Assembly: GCA_021845645.1 (NCBI GenBank) | Contig: JAJZVM010000098.1 | Location: forward strand, 1 to 14,554 | Origin: Bacillota bacterium | GTDB taxonomy: Bacteria; Bacillota_E; JAJZYS01; JAJYTV01 | Direction of reading: 5' to 3' | Length of the DNA: 14,554 bases | Part shown: in pieces, positions 13,434 through 14,554 of the stretch | How the letters are laid out: each line of letters starts with the position of its first letter | How positions within the stretch are numbered: position 1 is the stretch's first letter | Notes under the pieces: generated by a model | Databases searched by the model: none | What the model was told of the DNA's origin: nothing | Seen by the model: only the letters and a program-made list of their open reading frames with translations | Position numbers and translations under genes: made by a program

Positions 13434-14273
13434 GTGCGAACTTTGCAGCTCCTGCGCACAGTACTCGCGGACGCCAACCTGCGGCGGGCCGTGCTGCTCT
13501 CCGGTCTCCTGCTGGTGCCGGCCGCAACGCTGCTACCGGCCGCGGCGGCGCCGGGCCTCGGCATGTCGGGAGGGCCCCTGCGGACAATCGCGCTCGTCCT
13601 GGTCTCGCTCCTGGCGGCGGGGCTGCTCGTCATCGCCGCCAGTCTGCCGGTCGCGCACCTCACCGTGGGCCTGGGCGGCCTGCCGCGGCAGGAGCTGCCT
13701 TCGCGGGCGGTTGCGGCGGCGCTGGGCGGCCTCGTCGGACTCGCCGCGGCGCCGGTCCTGCTCGGACCGCTCCTGCTGATCGTGCTCGGTTTCCTGCCGT
13801 TCCTGAGATGGCCTTTCGGCCTCGTCTGCCTCGTCGGGTGCGGCTGGCTGATGCTGTTTCCGGCCGCCGCCGCGGATGTCGGACCGCTCCGTGCGCCCAA
13901 GGCGGTTTGGCAGCTCATGTGCCGCAACGGTGCCGTCGTATCGCTGCGGGTCGGCGGGGTTGCGGCCGTGCTCTGGCTGGCGGGGCTGTACCTGATGCGT
14001 GTCGGGCCGCAGGACCCTGTCGCGGTCTGGCTCGTCGCGACGGCTGCATGTCTTGCGCCTGCCGCCCTAGGCGTCGTCTGGCACGCCGCCAAGCGAACGA
14101 CGCCAGCCTTGCGCTTGGCTGGCGTGCGTGATCAGAATTGGCAGGCAGTCAGTCTCGAAGAGTTCTGGAAGCTGGTCTCGGTCGAGGTGGAGGAGCCCAT
14201 GGAGGCGCCTCAGACGCGATCCTCCGCCGCTGCGATCTCGAGCGGCAGGCCCTTCGGTTCGGGCAGGGCGTAG
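13434..14273 (+). CDS. Uncharacterised six-helix integral membrane protein
   Basis: I do not recognise this 279-residue protein. It starts with a short amphipathic region (MRTLQLLRTVLADANLRRAV). About six hydrophobic segments follow, near 20-40, 52-74, 92-122, 127-148, 170-190 and 195-218, rich in Leu, Ala, Gly and Val. A basic loop (HAAKRTTPALRLAG) and a roughly 60-residue soluble tail end it. The GTG at 13434 has GGAGGG seven bases upstream. The last 21 codons run antisense over the end of the convergent MFS gene, so the tail sequence after about residue 258 is probably shaped by that gene. It shows no catalytic motif. A role in transport, envelope or polysaccharide export is possible, but nothing in the sequence decides it. 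Confidence 0.75.
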   Translation: MRTLQLLRTVLADANLRRAVLLSGLLLVPAATLLPAAAAPGLGMSGGPLRTIALVLVSLLAAGLLVIAASLPVAHLTVGLGGLPRQELPSRAVAAALGGLVGLAAAPVLLGPLLLIVLGFLPFLRWPFGLVCLVGCGWLMLFPAAAADVGPLRAPKAVWQLMCRNGAVVSLRVGGVAAVLWLAGLYLMRVGPQDPVAVWLVATAACLAPAALGVVWHAAKRTTPALRLAGVRDQNWQAVSLEEFWKLVSVEVEEPMEAPQTRSSAAAISSGRPFGSGRA

Positions 14274-14554
14274 ATCGTCAGCAGAGCCCCGAGCAGCGAG
14301 ACGACGGCAAGGATGCCCATCGTTCCCGCCAGGCCGAGATGCAGGATGAACAGAGGCATGAGAAAGGCGCCGGCGAAGGCGCCCAGCTTGCCGCTGCCCG
14401 CCGAGATGCCGTCGCCCAGTCCCCGGACCTCGACGGGGAACACCTCCGCCGGGAAGATGAAGGTTGTGACGTTCGGGCCGAACTCGATGAAGAAGTAGCT
14501 GACGGCGTAGACGGACAGGAAGACGAGCGGTAGGGCCCGCACAGCCGGGATGAG
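14210..14554 (-). CDS. MFS transporter, phosphate/sugar-symporter type (C-terminal part, truncated by window)
   Basis: The last 114 residues of a major facilitator superfamily transporter are visible; the rest lies beyond the right window edge. FIEFGPNVTTFIFPAEVFPV, then RGLGDGISAGSGKLGAFAGA and ALPEPKGLPLE, match the late helices of the sugar-porter and phosphate:H+ symporter (PHS-like) families, in which GPN-x-T-T-F-x-x-P-A-E-V-F-P and the final PE-x-KG are conserved. At least three transmembrane helices are present. The substrate may be phosphate, a sugar or an organic acid. The end overlaps the convergent membrane-protein gene by 64 bases. Confidence 0.85.
   Translation of the reverse strand, partial: LIPAVRALPLVFLSVYAVSYFFIEFGPNVTTFIFPAEVFPVEVRGLGDGISAGSGKLGAFAGAFLMPLFILHLGLAGTMGILAVVSLLGALLTIYALPEPKGLPLEIAAAEDRV

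Overview
This is a GC-rich (roughly 70 % by eye) bacterial chromosome segment with tightly packed, often overlapping genes, strong purine-rich Shine-Dalgarno sites and frequent GTG/TTG starts. A TrpR-superfamily YerC/YecD-type gene inside a histidine cluster that also has a short-form HisG and a fused HisIE suggests a GC-rich, deep-branching Bacillota-type organism (for example near Sulfobacillus, Thermaerobacter or Symbiobacterium) or another monoderm lineage. This placement is inference and was not tested.

Left part (1-3586). A sugar phosphate isomerase/epimerase-like TIM-barrel gene (+) is followed by a 456-base stretch holding only a decayed, frameshifted gene remnant (-). Next come a 3-hydroxyisobutyrate dehydrogenase-family oxidoreductase (-) and, divergent from it, a GT87/DUF2029-like multi-pass membrane glycosyltransferase (+).

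Middle (3591-5508). An ECF sigma factor and its membrane anti-sigma factor (zinc-binding N-terminus, RskA-like exterior domain) form a two-gene operon (-), coupled by an ATGA overlap. Divergent from it is a secreted lipoprotein with two 'secreted repeat' (Lipoprotein_15-type) units (+). Both sides of the 137-base intergenic region carry the same two-box motif, ATCC-N17-CGTAG, pointing outward. This suggests that the sigma factor drives itself and the lipoprotein. It is the most interesting candidate system in the window.

Histidine biosynthesis (5519-12108, all -). Transcription order is hisC, yerC-like, a 95-base gap with regulatory-looking sequence, then hisG-hisD-hisB-hisH-hisA-hisF-hisIE. 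Almost every junction overlaps by 4-55 bases, so the block looks translationally coupled. HisG is the short form, which normally needs HisZ, and no hisZ is visible here. Histidinol-phosphate phosphatase is also absent. The gaps before hisG and before hisC share the 9-mer GTTGACCGC, which may be a common -35 or operator element.

Right part (12268-14554). A YhdH/AcuI-type acrylyl-CoA reductase (+) is followed by a 164-base hairpin-rich intergenic region, an unidentified six-helix membrane protein (+), and the C-terminal part of an MFS transporter of the phosphate/sugar type (-) that runs off the window edge and overlaps its neighbour tail to tail. I saw no tRNA, rRNA, CRISPR array or insertion sequence.
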